DNA of 64,000 nucleotides from positions 3,846,001 through 3,910,000 of the forward strand of contig CP033051.1 of the NCBI GenBank assembly GCA_003667865.1. The letters are read 5' to 3'. Both the position numbers and the translations under genes were made by a program. The notes under the pieces are model-generated. The model made no database searches and was not told the DNA's origin. It saw only the letters and a program-made list of their open reading frames with translations. Below, piece after piece: positions 19,132 to 28,665 of the stretch; the first letter of the stretch is position 1; each line of letters opens with the position of its first letter. The stretch comes from Rossellomorea marisflavi. GTDB lineage: Bacteria; Bacillota; Bacilli; Bacillales; Bacillaceae_B.

Positions 19132-19920
19132 TTATTCTCTATCGACTTTCATCTTGATCGCTCGTGTAGCAATAAACGTTTTAATATAATTGTCTAAAAT
19201 CCTTGTTCCACCAAAATCATCCTCATAAAATCCCGTTATCACGAAACCGGCATCAATTTGTCCTTGCATCTGGTCTTCTAACGTATGAGCATATTCTATC
19301 GTACTACTAGAGTTAATATACTCCTCTACTTCACTTGCAGGCATATAGTCCAACGTGCATGAAGGAATAGAGTGTTTCACATCAAGAATCCCTTTTCTTT
19401 CTTGGTTATCATCAAAAATCCACAATAGAGGATTCGTAAATCCAGCGATTAAGACGCCCTTATCTTTCAATACTCTCGAAACTTCATTCCAAACAGGTTG
19501 AATGTCTTTTACAAACAAGTTAGAAACTGGATTAATGACAATATCAAAATATTCATCATCAAAGTCACTTAAGTCTGACATATCACCTTGGACCGTTTTA
19601 AGACTTAATCCATCACGCTTTGCAACCATGTCATCTTGTTCTAATTGTTTCTTTGATATATCTGTAACCGTTACATCAGCACCGGCCGCAGCCAGAACGG
19701 GTGCTTGTTGACCTCCACCCGATGCCAAACAAAGTATTCTTAATCCATCTACTGATGCCGGAAACCAATTTCTTGGAACTTGCTTTTCAGTTGTCACCGT
19801 TATATTCCAATCACCAGACTTACTTTTCTCTATCACTTCACGACTCACAGATTGAGTATATCTAGAGCCTTCCTCTACTTTCTTATCCCATGCATGACTA
19901 TTTTGTTGAGTTGTATCCAT
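19132..19920 (-). CDS. Class I SAM-dependent methyltransferase
   Basis: 262 residues. SAM motif I is LCLASGGGQQAPVLA near residue 62, with an acidic VTVTDIS at the end of strand 2 near 85 and a motif IV-like FDIVINPVSN near 126. Cytosolic small-molecule methyltransferase of the UbiE/11 group; substrate unknown. Probably cotranscribed with the small membrane protein after it. Confidence 0.85.
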   Translation of the reverse strand: MDTTQQNSHAWDKKVEEGSRYTQSVSREVIEKSKSGDWNITVTTEKQVPRNWFPASVDGLRILCLASGGGQQAPVLAAAGADVTVTDISKKQLEQDDMVAKRDGLSLKTVQGDMSDLSDFDDEYFDIVINPVSNLFVKDIQPVWNEVSRVLKDKGVLIAGFTNPLLWIFDDNQERKGILDVKHSIPSCTLDYMPASEVEEYINSSSTIEYAHTLEDQMQGQIDAGFVITGFYEDDFGGTRILDNYIKTFIATRAIKMKVDRE

Positions 19921-20189
19921 TGTATATTCTCCTTATTCTATGTTTGAATTAACACTTATTTTAATCAAAAGCGTAATCAAGACACTATTAAATTTATATG
20001 AATTACCAATCAAAGTTGGTACTGATTCCTCCATTCAGTGATGTAAATATATAAGATTCAGTAACTAATAAAAGAATATTTACTTTCAATATAGAAAGGT
20101 CTATTCCTTCTTGGACTAATAAATACTACTGTAAATGAAACAGACGGTTATAACCATAAAAGGAAATATAGAACTTCACGAACCAGATC

Positions 20190-20618
20190 TTAATATATTT
20201 TTTTGATTAATAGAATATTTATTGCAGTAAACAGAAATGGTATTACAGAAAAATAAAGTATGTAATAAACATGCTCCCAATTAAGATTGGCTATTTCTTC
20301 TATATTTAAGGGTAAAAAAATTACCATATATAATGTTGAGTGAAGAAACAGAGACACGGATGTTTTCCTCTTGAATCTTACAGCAAGTGAATCTATCAAA
20401 ATTGAGATTGGAATTCCTATAACCATGATCGCTAAGAGAGTTATAAAAAAGTACACAATGTAATCAATTATTACGGGATTATTCATATATTGATGAAGAT
20501 ACATGTATGTTGCGATAATACTACTGATGATTAAAGATATTAGTTTTGAATAAATTTTATTATAATTCTCCAAATCTCTCTCCATATAAGATAGATTACG
20601 AGCTATGATTCTTAGCAA
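20190..20618 (-). CDS. Four-helix membrane protein
   Basis: 142 residues, about four membrane helices after a charged N-terminus. TTG 20618 is favoured because AGAGGT lies five bases upstream; ATG 20585 has no ribosome site. No family recognised. Confidence 0.5.
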   Translation of the reverse strand: MLRIIARNLSYMERDLENYNKIYSKLISLIISSIIATYMYLHQYMNNPVIIDYIVYFFITLLAIMVIGIPISILIDSLAVRFKRKTSVSLFLHSTLYMVIFLPLNIEEIANLNWEHVYYILYFSVIPFLFTAINILLIKKIY

Positions 20619-20647
20619 GAGCTACCTCTATTACCAGAAAGCCTGAT

Positions 20648-20738
20648 GTAGAGGAAAGTTCGAGACCCCACAGTCAAAGTCGCGGAGACTTTTGACTTCC
20701 TCCCTCCGAAAAGCGAGTGTCTGATGCTCAATGGAACA
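20648..20738 (+). repeat. Dispersed repeat, decayed copy B
   Basis: Shares GAGACCCC, CTTCCTCC, AAGCGA, TGTCTG and CAATGGAAC with the fuller copy at 46636, in the same order and orientation, with about 90 bases kept. Confidence 0.7.
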
Positions 20739-20821
20739 TACACGTTACTTATCCCAAAGCCTTTTCAATGACAACAGCATAGCAAAGGCATCCATATTTT
20801 AAAATTTCCACTATTAAAACA

Positions 20822-21030
20822 CTATTGCGCTAAAAAACTTTCCACTAAATCCCATATTAATTGTTTCTTACTCGAAAGCTTTATTCCTCTTTGAACCCTT
20901 GAATAAGCCTCAATCCAATTATCAAGGAGAGTTTTAAAAACTGTATCACTAAAATCTAGAATTTGTAATAGATCTGGTTACACCCATTTCTTTTTCAATA
21001 CTTGTAAGATCGCAATACCAATTTTTTCAT
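20822..21030 (-). pseudogene. Remnant of a soluble protein with an in-frame stop
   Basis: The minus-strand frame reads IGIAILQVLKKKWV, a stop, then PDLLQILDFSDTVF and on for about 48 more codons (ending LVESFLAQ). Composition and codon use look like a real helical protein. There is no proper start, and the premature stop shows decay. Family not recognised. Confidence 0.5.
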
Positions 21031-21341
21031 TATTTTAGATCAAACTGTATTTTTGTTATTAGTTTATCCTTTTTAAAACTTATGTTTGCAAAAGACTCTG
21101 ATACAACTCCGTCCCATACAAATGCTTTAGAATTCTCATCCTCAGGGTCTGAAGTGGGTTTCCCCTCACTCCCAACAATTTCAACTACCTCTTCGTATGA
21201 CATCCCTTTAGACAGCTGATTAAATTCTTGTAAGGTAATCTCTGGTGAGTTAATCGATTCTTCTTCTGGATTCGAACATCCTAGCAAGAATACACCTGAG
21301 ACAAACATTACCGTTAATGCCTTCGTTATTTTCATATACAT
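21030..21341 (-). CDS. Small lipoprotein, BLIP/SmpA-like fold (DUF3862-type)
   Basis: 103 residues from ATG 21341, with GGAGGG seven bases upstream. Lipobox LLGC, then a region rich in Glu/Ser, then QLSKGMSYEEVVEIVG and FVWDG, the pattern of SmpA/BLIP-like or DUF3862 lipoproteins. Anchored outside the membrane; role unknown. Confidence 0.7.
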   Translation of the reverse strand: MYMKITKALTVMFVSGVFLLGCSNPEEESINSPEITLQEFNQLSKGMSYEEVVEIVGSEGKPTSDPEDENSKAFVWDGVVSESFANISFKKDKLITKIQFDLK

Positions 21342-21573
21342 ATTATAACCCTCCATTTCAGTATATTGATTTTATATACGATATGAATCAATAGAAGTTT
21401 CAAAATTTTTGAATTATTAGTGTATTTCTCCTTAATTGTTATTAACGGGTAAGGAAATCTTAACAGCCTGAACAACAGCAAAAACTTTTGACTGTTTCCT
21501 TTTTTCTTCAATTAATATAATGACAGTTATCAGAACTATTGCTTATACCATTTTATCTCCAATAATTACGATT

Positions 21574-21619
21574 TAAAAAAGACCTTACAAACCTCTTCGG
21601 TCTGAGGCTTCTAAGGTCT
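21574..21619 (-). terminator. Terminator
   Basis: Interrupted stem AGACCTTA...TAAGGTCT with an inner AACCTC/GAGGCTT pairing, then TTTTTT on the minus strand. It probably ends transcripts of the gene at 21806. Nothing else is seen in 21342-21805. Confidence 0.75.
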
Positions 21620-21805
21620 ATGAAAAACACTGTCTATTATTTTCAATTATTTCGTTCATACTTCTATTTCATCTAACCCATTATGAGTTAGCTTAAAAAG
21701 GGATTTCACCTCAAAGTTAATACAAATGCGGAGAATGGTTGTACTGCGAGGAAAATATTCTGTTTCTAAACAGCTGTTTTATTTTCATACATTTGAAACA
21801 AAAAG

Positions 21806-22084
21806 TTATCCAAAGTAATTATGAAAACATAAAACAACAATAAACATACTTACTATTCCCCAAGCTGTGGTACACACTATCCACCAAATTATGGATTTAG
21901 CATTTATTGAACTATCCTCGTCTTCCATATTTGCTGTAATATAGTCGAGTTTTCTTTCCATTCCTACTTTCATAGAAGTCAGAATAACAAAACCAATCAT
22001 TATGAAAACAATAGTTATCCAGAGTAATAAGTCCACCTTTAATACCACCTTTAGTGTGAACTGCTTTCCTTCTACTTTGTTCAA
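21806..22084 (-). CDS. Small two-helix membrane protein
   Basis: 92 residues, two membrane helices separated by an acidic loop (NMEDEDSS). TTG 22084 follows AGGAAG by about six bases; no better start exists. Unknown function. Confidence 0.5.
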   Translation of the reverse strand: MNKVEGKQFTLKVVLKVDLLLWITIVFIMIGFVILTSMKVGMERKLDYITANMEDEDSSINAKSIIWWIVCTTAWGIVSMFIVVLCFHNYFG

Positions 22085-22366
22085 TTGTCTCTTCCTATTT
22101 TACTGCTAACACAAGGGAAGCTTTTAATCCAATTATGGTTTTTAATTCTTTAAGTACAGACCCATTTATTTTGAGCTTCGGGTAAAAGCTTTTGTTTACA
22201 TTCACGTTTAACGTATACGTGTTTTCTTATACTAAAATCATACGAAATAAATATATTTTTTGCCAGTATGGTTGTACAACGCAACAACAGATCTTGTAAT
22301 TATCGAAGAATCTTATTCAATATATGCAATTATTTAGCACAAGAAGAAAAATAGAATTTATGTGTA

Positions 22367-22534
22367 TTAGTGGGAGATAAATTCGAATACCCACTGCACA
22401 ATATAAAGAAGTACAGACGTAATAACAATATCAAGAACCATTTTTTTCTTTTTCTTAACTTTATAATCGGAATCAAGATAATATCTTAAAGTGTAAAACA
22501 CTATTACTAGACCAATAATGTATAAAAAATTCAA
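22367..22534 (-). CDS. Small two-helix membrane protein
   Basis: 55 residues from TTG 22534: NFLYIIGLVIVFYTL, a strongly basic KVKKKKK loop, then a second helix. A G-run lies about 13 bases upstream, a poor ribosome site, but helix-loop-helix layout is typical of the small proteins around it. 22085-22366 holds no other gene. Confidence 0.4.
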   Translation of the reverse strand: MNFLYIIGLVIVFYTLRYYLDSDYKVKKKKKMVLDIVITSVLLYIVQWVFEFISH

Positions 22535-22680
22535 CCCGATACTAGCACCCCCCCACTACTTTTAACCCTTATTCCTTGACCGTTGAATAGACTTTAAGAT
22601 TTTGTATTACTCAATATTGAAAAACCTTTATTTAGTATAAGATAAATTACGTTCCAACTCACCCTATAATTAAAGAAACA

Positions 22681-23382
22681 TCAATTTCGAACACTCCAAT
22701 AAATTTCCGTAGTATCACTACAGTAAAAACCTTCTAAATCACAAAAATCAACGAGGTTCTTTACGGTCATTTTGTCCGAACATAGAATTGAAAAGTGGCT
22801 ATCCCAGTGAGTAGTCAACAGGATATGGTTGTCGTGAGTAAACAAGTTCCGATGTTCATTATCAAGGAGGTTAACATCCTCAATTAAGTCACAAATGTAT
22901 TCTAATTTTCTTTCTGTACAAAATTCGTCTCCACGCCATATCCAGTCATAACCTATATTTTTAATACCTTGAAGTAGTTTATCCATAATAAACTCCGGGA
23001 AAAGACCCTCAGTTGGATAAATAATTTTGTTCTGATCACATATATCATTAATAATCTTCGCTATCTCTTCGTTTGCAAATGTTTTATTTAGACCTAATAT
23101 TATAGTTCTCAGACCAATATCTAAATGTTTATAACTTGTGATAGTGGACAATTCTAATAACTTCTTCCAGCTAATCATTTCACAATGATCCCTAATTTCA
23201 CTTTTAGTTGGACATGTATCCGACCTAAATAAGTTGTAATCAATCGTCTGAGGTTTAATGAATGGATGAAAAAAGATAAAGACTTCTTCAAAGACTCCTT
23301 CATAGAATTTTTTGATTGGCATATCCGCAGGTGAACATACATCAAACTTGTGTGGTGCCGGCAGCACCCTCATTTCAGTCAT
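22681..23382 (-). CDS. Soluble protein of unknown function, possibly DUF2711
   Basis: About 233 residues, soluble, Cys- and Trp-containing, with motifs FIFFHPFIKP and WIWRGDEFC. It reminds me of the Bacillus DUF2711 family, but I cannot confirm it. ATG 23382 has AAAGAG about ten bases upstream; in-frame ATG 23388 and TTG 23391 are alternatives. Confidence 0.6.
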   Translation of the reverse strand: MTEMRVLPAPHKFDVCSPADMPIKKFYEGVFEEVFIFFHPFIKPQTIDYNLFRSDTCPTKSEIRDHCEMISWKKLLELSTITSYKHLDIGLRTIILGLNKTFANEEIAKIINDICDQNKIIYPTEGLFPEFIMDKLLQGIKNIGYDWIWRGDEFCTERKLEYICDLIEDVNLLDNEHRNLFTHDNHILLTTHWDSHFSILCSDKMTVKNLVDFCDLEGFYCSDTTEIYWSVRN

Positions 23383-23571
23383 TGACATCAACTCTTTCTA
23401 ATTCTTATTCTTGTAACACCTGATTTCGTTTCTGCAGTAATTTAAGTAAAAGCCTCACAATGTTCTATATCTTCATACTAAAATCATAACAGAAGATAAC
23501 GGTTGTTGTTCTTATTTACCATTATTATGGAAGATATATTTGTGACCAAGTATAAAGTCACATATGACGAA

Positions 23572-23596
23572 ACGATCACCCTAAATGAGTGATCGT
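23572..23596. terminator. Hairpin, possible terminator
   Basis: 8-bp perfect stem ACGATCAC/GTGATCGT with a nine-base loop, followed by CTTTAACGATTTTT on the plus strand. Confidence 0.45.
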
Positions 23597-23666
23597 CTTT
23601 AACGATTTTTGGTCACTTACTCTATTTTATTTTAGCTATTATTAAGCAGTGTTAAGTCTAATACGA

Positions 23667-23700
23667 AAAGGCGATCACTTATAATGTTGTGACCGCCTTT
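23667..23700 (-). terminator. Hairpin, probable terminator of the HEAT-like gene
   Basis: Stem AAGGCGATCAC/GTGACCGCCTT with one mismatch, then CCTTTTCG on the minus strand. It shares GCGATCAC with the hairpin 90 bases away. 23392-23836 has no other feature I can support. Confidence 0.5.
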
Positions 23701-23836
23701 AGTCTTAATAATTGTAACAAGTATTCTTGTATTACGCAGTAAATACATCAGTTGCTTACGTAATGACGCATTTTAGATTAAAATGCTACGTTCCCTCATA
23801 TCTTCAGCTTACTTTATAACCTTGAAATCAGTGTAC

Positions 23837-24382
23837 CTACTTAAATATATCCATATACTTTTTTATGTACTTTTTGTCTTCAACCGTATCAATCAAATCT
23901 AAAGCTGTTTGTTTGATAGACTCATCATTAAAATGGTCATATAAATTCCTCATGTTTTGAAGGATGTCATTACGAATTAAAGTGTAATTCTTTTCATCTG
24001 TTCCTTTTTTAAACCGTTGAACCATATAATCGATAACCATTTCTTTTTGTGGTGTACCTGCAATTCCGACCTTCCATATTGATTGGAGACTATGCCTAGC
24101 TGTCACAAACTTTTCATCATATGTTACTTCCCACAACTTAGAGAAATCTTTCATCATTCTCATTTCTGGATCGCTTATGGCTAGGTTAGCTAAATATTGA
24201 GCTGCACGAGAGCGTTGATGGTTATCTTTATGAGTTAAGTCCTCTACTAGTTGATTCCAAATCTCATACGCCCAATCAACTTTTTGGTCAGTTATTTTTA
24301 AGATATTCTGATAGGCTTCATATCGCTCTGCTTTATCGCCTGATTTAGATTTATCAAATTCCACTTTTATTGTACTATCCAT
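23837..24382 (-). CDS. HEAT/ARM-repeat-like helical protein
   Basis: 181 residues, almost all helical, with repeated amphipathic units such as QRSRAAQYLANLAISD and DDESIKQTALDLID-like segments. This fits a small HEAT/ARM repeat scaffold for protein contacts in the cytosol. Start ATG 24382. No operon partner is obvious. Confidence 0.6.
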   Translation of the reverse strand: MDSTIKVEFDKSKSGDKAERYEAYQNILKITDQKVDWAYEIWNQLVEDLTHKDNHQRSRAAQYLANLAISDPEMRMMKDFSKLWEVTYDEKFVTARHSLQSIWKVGIAGTPQKEMVIDYMVQRFKKGTDEKNYTLIRNDILQNMRNLYDHFNDESIKQTALDLIDTVEDKKYIKKYMDIFK

Positions 24383-24410
24383 TTCTATCCCACCTCATTT
24401 TCAATGCCAT

Positions 24411-24640
24411 TATTTATTTTTCAGTAAATTTAATTGCCATGTGACTCCAAATTTATCATCTACCCAGCAAAGCTTCTCACTACAGGGATTTCAGTAATTG
24501 GCATGTTGACAATAACTGCTTTAGAAAACGTACTATATAGATCTTCCAGTTCATCAGCTGTGTCTCACTCAACAAACTAAGACATTGCGGGCGTAGAATT
24601 GAAATGGTGATCAAACTTACTTTCGATACATAGTTGTAAT
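24411..24640 (-). pseudogene. PhnB-like VOC family remnant
   Basis: Minus-strand translation gives KFDHHFNSTPAMS, a stop, FVE, a stop, DTADELEDLYSTFSKAV, then after a frameshift SEKLCWVDDKFGVTWQLN to TAA 24411. This is the C-terminal half of a PhnB/3-dmu-9_3-mt type VOC protein. At least two stops and one frameshift mark it as dead. An intact VOC gene follows upstream. Confidence 0.8.
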
Positions 24641-24694
24641 CATTCATTTATAAAGCATGCTAGCCATTATAGTCATTCATTATATATATCATAT

Positions 24695-25078
24695 TTACTG
24701 CTGTATTATCTGAATAAGGTTGCCGCAGGTGTCATCGAAAACAGCTATTGTAATTTGGCCCATTTCAGTAGGAGCCATAGTAAACTGTACACCTTTTTCC
24801 ACTAAACGTTTATACTCATTATGAATATCTGAAACACCAAACATTGTTACTGGAATTCCATCGTCAAATAACTTCTGTTGATACTCTTTTGCAGCTGGGT
24901 GTTCATTCGGTTCGAGTAGAAGCTCAATTCCATCTAGTGCATCTCGTGATACAAGCGTTAACCATCTATGTTCTCCTGTAGGAACGTCATGCTTTTTCAC
25001 AAACCCCAACTTTTCTGTATAAAATTCTAATGCCTTTTCTTGGTCTTCTACGAATATACTCGTGACAATAATCTTCAA
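24695..25078 (-). CDS. VOC/glyoxalase-family protein
   Basis: 127 residues with two paired beta-alpha-beta-beta-beta modules: FVEDQEKALEFYTEKLGF near the start and FDDTCGNLIQIIQ at the end, as in glyoxalase/bleomycin-resistance proteins. The frame opens at GTG 25117, but AAGGGAGG seven bases before TTG 25078 selects that start. It follows the ArsR gene by about 60 bases and is probably in its operon. Substrate unknown. Confidence 0.85.
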   Translation of the reverse strand: MKIIVTSIFVEDQEKALEFYTEKLGFVKKHDVPTGEHRWLTLVSRDALDGIELLLEPNEHPAAKEYQQKLFDDGIPVTMFGVSDIHNEYKRLVEKGVQFTMAPTEMGQITIAVFDDTCGNLIQIIQQ

Positions 25079-25137
25079 ACCTTTTTCCTCCCTTACTATT
25101 TGATTGATACTCTTCACGTTAGCTGTTTATAGAAAAA

Positions 25138-25416
25138 TTACTCTATCCATCCTTTCAGCAAATTTTTAAGTGGATCATTATTGAAAATAAGTACTCGATA
25201 TTTCCCCTTCTTTCTCGATTTTACAAGCTCAGCATCTTCCAATACAGTAAGATGTTTTGCTATCGCTTGTCGTGAGATGGAGAGTTTATGCTTCATAACG
25301 AGGCGTGTTGTAAGTTCATATAACGTTAACTCATTGCGTTCAGAAAGCTCATCTAAAATAAGCCTACGAGTGGAGTCATTAAGTGCTTTGAATATTGCGT
25401 CGTTGTTCCAATTCAT
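25138..25416 (-). CDS. ArsR-family winged-helix repressor
   Basis: 92 residues from ATG 25416, with the ArsR/SdpR-like helix-turn-helix: IFKALNDSTRRLILDEL near residue 8 and SRQAIAKHLTVLEDAELV near 45. No Cys metal-binding box is seen, so it is not a classical metal sensor. The -10 ends only seven bases before ATG and there is no Shine-Dalgarno, so the mRNA may be leaderless. Two palindromes in the promoter suggest autoregulation of itself and the VOC gene. Confidence 0.85.
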   Translation of the reverse strand: MNWNNDAIFKALNDSTRRLILDELSERNELTLYELTTRLVMKHKLSISRQAIAKHLTVLEDAELVKSRKKGKYRVLIFNNDPLKNLLKGWIE

Positions 25417-25423
25417 GTATCTA

Positions 25424-25452
25424 CTATAAGCAACCAAATAGTTGCATGTCAA
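25424..25452 (-). promoter_or_regulatory. arsR-type gene promoter
   Basis: TTGACA (25447-25452), 17-bp spacer, TTATAG (25424-25429) on the minus strand. The start point would fall at or next to the A of ATG 25416. Confidence 0.75.
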
Positions 25453-25474
25453 GTATACGCAACCATGTGGTTGC
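25430..25474. promoter_or_regulatory. Twin palindromic operators of the ArsR-family gene
   Basis: GCAACCAAATAGTTGC (25430-25445) and GCAACCATGTGGTTGC (25459-25474), 29 bp apart, about three helical turns. The first fills the -35/-10 spacer, the second lies just upstream of -35. 25475-25811 has nothing else I can support. Confidence 0.75.
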
Positions 25475-25811
25475 TCAACAAACAAAACTGTAATACCAAT
25501 CATATCAACTTATAAACTAATTCACTTTGTTGAATTTATATAGAAACCTGTATTTGATCAAAAAAGAATTTGCCGCACTTAGTTAGTAATCTTTAATATT
25601 ATGAAATCGTATTTAGCTTGGCTCCGCAGCATTAGTCATATACTACGACACGATTCCCCTAATAGAGTGATTGTCTTTAGAGTTTATTTCAATGACAATA
25701 GAAGAAATACTCTAACTAAATTTATTTAAATAAAATATGTAGGGATTGAAAAAGAGCAATAGTTGAGAGAAAATGGTAAATGCATTACCATAACAAAATC
25801 GAGGTGAAAAT

Positions 25812-26780
25812 ATGAGAGGTTTTAAATTACTTTTATTTAATTTAGCGTTCCTTATTATAGCAGGTTGTTCAAATGCAACAGACAGTGACAATAGAGACGT
25901 TCCATCTCAAAATAGTATGGAATTTTCTCATAACAATCAAGACTTTCAAATCATTCCTCTATATGAGGAACTGCTTGAATTTACTAATAGTGCAATAGAA
26001 AATCCTCAAGAAACACAATCTGCCTATTATACAAAGGTCACTCAACCTTTACAAGGATATGCGGCAGAGCAAGATATAAATATTGGAAGTACTTATAACA
26101 ACTATTTAGTTCCATCCCATAAACTCCTAGAGTTACAAAATAATATAGTAGCACTATTAAACAATCAAGAAACGATTAACACTTCTATCAAAGAAGCGTT
26201 AATTAATTCCTCTCAACAATTGACTGGTTCCGAAAAGACGATTTTCATTTTACCAAGTAATCCTGAACATACCATTATAAAGAATATGAACGGTGTTGGA
26301 GGCTATACATTAAGCGATAATGCAATATTACTCTTACTAGACCCTTCCTTTAAAGTAGATGCATTAAAATATGTTGTTTCACATGAGTACCACCATTCTG
26401 TTTTTATGGAACGTAACGGCGAAAAGACTTATACCCTATTAGATTCATTTATATTTGAAGGAAAAGCAGAGTCATTTGCAAAGAAAGTCTATCCTGAATT
26501 TTCTGCACCTTGGACAGAACCCTTATCTCCAGAAGAAGAACAAATTGTCTTAAATGGGTTAAAGGATCATGCTGAATCCACCAGTTGGGATTTATATAAC
26601 GATTACTTGAATGGTGATTATGCCAAAGGAATCCCTTTATGGTCTTTGTACAAAGTAGGATTCAAATTAACCCAAAACTACCTTATTAACAACCCAGATA
26701 TGCCAATAGAAGAGTGGACATATATTGATTCAAAAGTCATTGTTCAAGAAAGTGAATCTGACACATTACTAGTTGAATAG
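25812..26780 (+). CDS. Lipoprotein with DUF2268-type zinc protease domain
   Basis: 322 residues. Lipobox IIAGC (Cys19) anchors it outside the membrane. The C-terminal half has SHEYHHSVF near residue 194 (HExxH zinc motif) and a later FEGKAESFAKK glutamate, the DUF2268 predicted Zn-protease pattern. GAGGTGAAAAT precedes ATG 25812. Single gene with a terminator. Peptidase activity is inferred from the motif. Confidence 0.85.
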   Translation: MRGFKLLLFNLAFLIIAGCSNATDSDNRDVPSQNSMEFSHNNQDFQIIPLYEELLEFTNSAIENPQETQSAYYTKVTQPLQGYAAEQDINIGSTYNNYLVPSHKLLELQNNIVALLNNQETINTSIKEALINSSQQLTGSEKTIFILPSNPEHTIIKNMNGVGGYTLSDNAILLLLDPSFKVDALKYVVSHEYHHSVFMERNGEKTYTLLDSFIFEGKAESFAKKVYPEFSAPWTEPLSPEEEQIVLNGLKDHAESTSWDLYNDYLNGDYAKGIPLWSLYKVGFKLTQNYLINNPDMPIEEWTYIDSKVIVQESESDTLLVE

Positions 26781-26793
26781 AGTGACAATTGCA

Positions 26794-26827
26794 ATAAAAA
26801 AGCTTGGATTCATTCTAAGCTTTTATT
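26794..26827 (+). terminator. Terminator of the DUF2268 lipoprotein gene
   Basis: Stem AAAAGCTT/AAGCTTTT with an inner GAAT/ATTC part, then TTTTATT. Confidence 0.8.
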
Positions 26828-26913
26828 ATGTAAGTTGTCTTGTTGCAATCGTAATTGTACCTTACAAGTAAACAAAGATAAATCATTATTGAATTCCATC
26901 AAAATGATTTATC

Positions 26914-27354
26914 TCAGTCTAAATAATCAAATATTCTGATATCTACTACATCTACATATCCTATTTCTTCTTTTAAATCCCAAAGCTTAATCTCAGATGT
27001 TTCTTCATTTTCTAAAAATGGTTGTAACTTTACTACCTCTGCGAAATAAACCGGATTGTATTTCGTTTCTTGACTTATTGATTTTTTTGTTTTTAGTAAG
27101 CCTTTAAATTCTAAGCCCTTTACCAATTGCCCTGTTTCTTCATATAGTTCTCTAATGGCACATTCCTTAGGAGTTTCATTTCCTTCTCTGCGCCCAGCTG
27201 GTAATTCCCATTGCTCTCTCCAAACGTTATAGCACATTAGATATTTACCATTACATTTAATTACTGCAAAAGAACCAGCTAATGGATCGTAGTTAGCCAT
27301 TTCCTTTTCGGATACACACAGAAATTCTATTCCGTTCTTGTTATGTAAGTTCAA
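26914..27354 (-). CDS. NUDIX hydrolase
   Basis: 146 residues. The Nudix box starts at Gly76 or so: GRREGNE, seven residues, then RELYEETG, complete for Mg2+ binding. Cleaves a nucleoside diphosphate linked to some X in the cytosol; substrate unknown. TTG 27354 has AAGGTGG seven bases upstream. Confidence 0.88.
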   Translation of the reverse strand: MNLHNKNGIEFLCVSEKEMANYDPLAGSFAVIKCNGKYLMCYNVWREQWELPAGRREGNETPKECAIRELYEETGQLVKGLEFKGLLKTKKSISQETKYNPVYFAEVVKLQPFLENEETSEIKLWDLKEEIGYVDVVDIRIFDYLD

Positions 27355-27414
27355 CTTAAGGCCACCTTTCCATCTTCCAACTAAAATTCATTATTAGCTT
27401 GTTAGATTTAGTAT

Positions 27415-27918
27415 CTAAAGCTTATATATCACTGTCCCTTCTGCATCATAGATTTCTATAGAGTAGAGTTCAGTTTGACTATCTTTCATTGGGATAGCAA
27501 AGGCTTTTTGTTTTGCCAACTCTTTTGTTACCTGAACTCCATTATCAAAATAGACAGTGAGCTTTTCACCATGATCCTGTATTCCTTCGTCCAATATAGC
27601 CACCACCGTATAAGCCGCTCCCTCTTCACTTCCTAAAACCATAACTCCATCTAAATTGCTGCTCACTACCTTCCTACTTCTCATTAGACCCTCTTGATCA
27701 TTTGAAATTTCATAAAAAAATCCAGAATAAATGGCTATTCCAATATGATCAGTAATTAAACTTATACCTAGAGGGTCTTGCAATTGTTGTTCATTTATAT
27801 ACTGTTGAATTCTTTGCGCAGTTATTTTTTCAGGCTTTTTAGAACTTACTGATGTACACCCGGGTAATACAATTAAAGTAACTAATATAAAAATAATTAG
27901 AGAAGTCTGTTTCTGCAA
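27415..27918 (-). CDS. Lipoprotein of unknown function
   Basis: 167 residues. Signal peptide with lipobox VLPGC (Cys21), then a soluble, mostly beta domain. AGGAG eight bases before TTG 27918 supports this start. No family recognised. Confidence 0.7.
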   Translation of the reverse strand: MQKQTSLIIFILVTLIVLPGCTSVSSKKPEKITAQRIQQYINEQQLQDPLGISLITDHIGIAIYSGFFYEISNDQEGLMRSRKVVSSNLDGVMVLGSEEGAAYTVVAILDEGIQDHGEKLTVYFDNGVQVTKELAKQKAFAIPMKDSQTELYSIEIYDAEGTVIYKL

Positions 27919-27990
27919 ATTCTTTCTCCTTTGTGTTCATTCTAGACAATAGTAACCATTATATTTAACTCAATAATACAGATTACATTA

Positions 27991-28665
27991 TTATGTAAGA
28001 TAACCTAATAATTGATGAAAAGAATCTATTTCAGCATATGGCTTAATTTCTGAAACATTTCTTTTCTTATTTGGATTAAACCATATCCCTTTAATATTGG
28101 CATTTTGACAACCACCTATATCCTTTTCTATGTCATCTCCAACGAATAAAGTGTCTTCCGGAATCACATTAAGCTTTTTTAACGCTAATTTAAATATTCG
28201 TTCATCAGGTTTACTGATTCCCACTTCTTCAGAAATTAGGATACTATCAAAACAACTATTCAATTTGGTGTTCATTATTTTTGCTTTTTGTCTTTGAGTT
28301 GCGCCGTTTGTTATCATTCCAATCTTTGCATGCATCTTTATAGTGTTTAAAATGTCTAATGTACTTTGGGTTATTGAAAAACAATGCGGAAAATGATCAT
28401 TCCAAAATGTTTGAATGTCTTGTCGTGGCAATCTATTCTTAGGTGGATATTCATTAAAAAATGATTCTAGAACTTTCACTTTATCATTATCACCATAGCC
28501 TCTTCTATCACATTCTTTGAATTTGTGCAGCATTTGCTCTTTCAATGATTCTTTTACATTCTCATAGTATGTTTCTATGATCAGAAAAAACATTTTATCT
28601 ACTGCCTGATGTCGATTAAGTAAGGTATCATCTAAATCAAATAGTACTGCTTTATATTGACTCAA
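27991..28665 (-). CDS. HAD-superfamily hydrolase, YjjG-like
   Basis: 224 residues. HAD motifs: FDLDDTLLN (Asp nucleophile near 9), motif II TNGATQRQK near 118, Lys in ISKPDERIF near 151, and motif IV VGDDIEKDIGG near 174. A helical cap lies between motifs I and II. Resembles pyrimidine 5'-nucleotidase YjjG/YfnB phosphatases. Starts at TTG 28665 with a weak ribosome site. Confidence 0.85.
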   Translation of the reverse strand: MSQYKAVLFDLDDTLLNRHQAVDKMFFLIIETYYENVKESLKEQMLHKFKECDRRGYGDNDKVKVLESFFNEYPPKNRLPRQDIQTFWNDHFPHCFSITQSTLDILNTIKMHAKIGMITNGATQRQKAKIMNTKLNSCFDSILISEEVGISKPDERIFKLALKKLNVIPEDTLFVGDDIEKDIGGCQNANIKGIWFNPNKKRNVSEIKPYAEIDSFHQLLGYLT

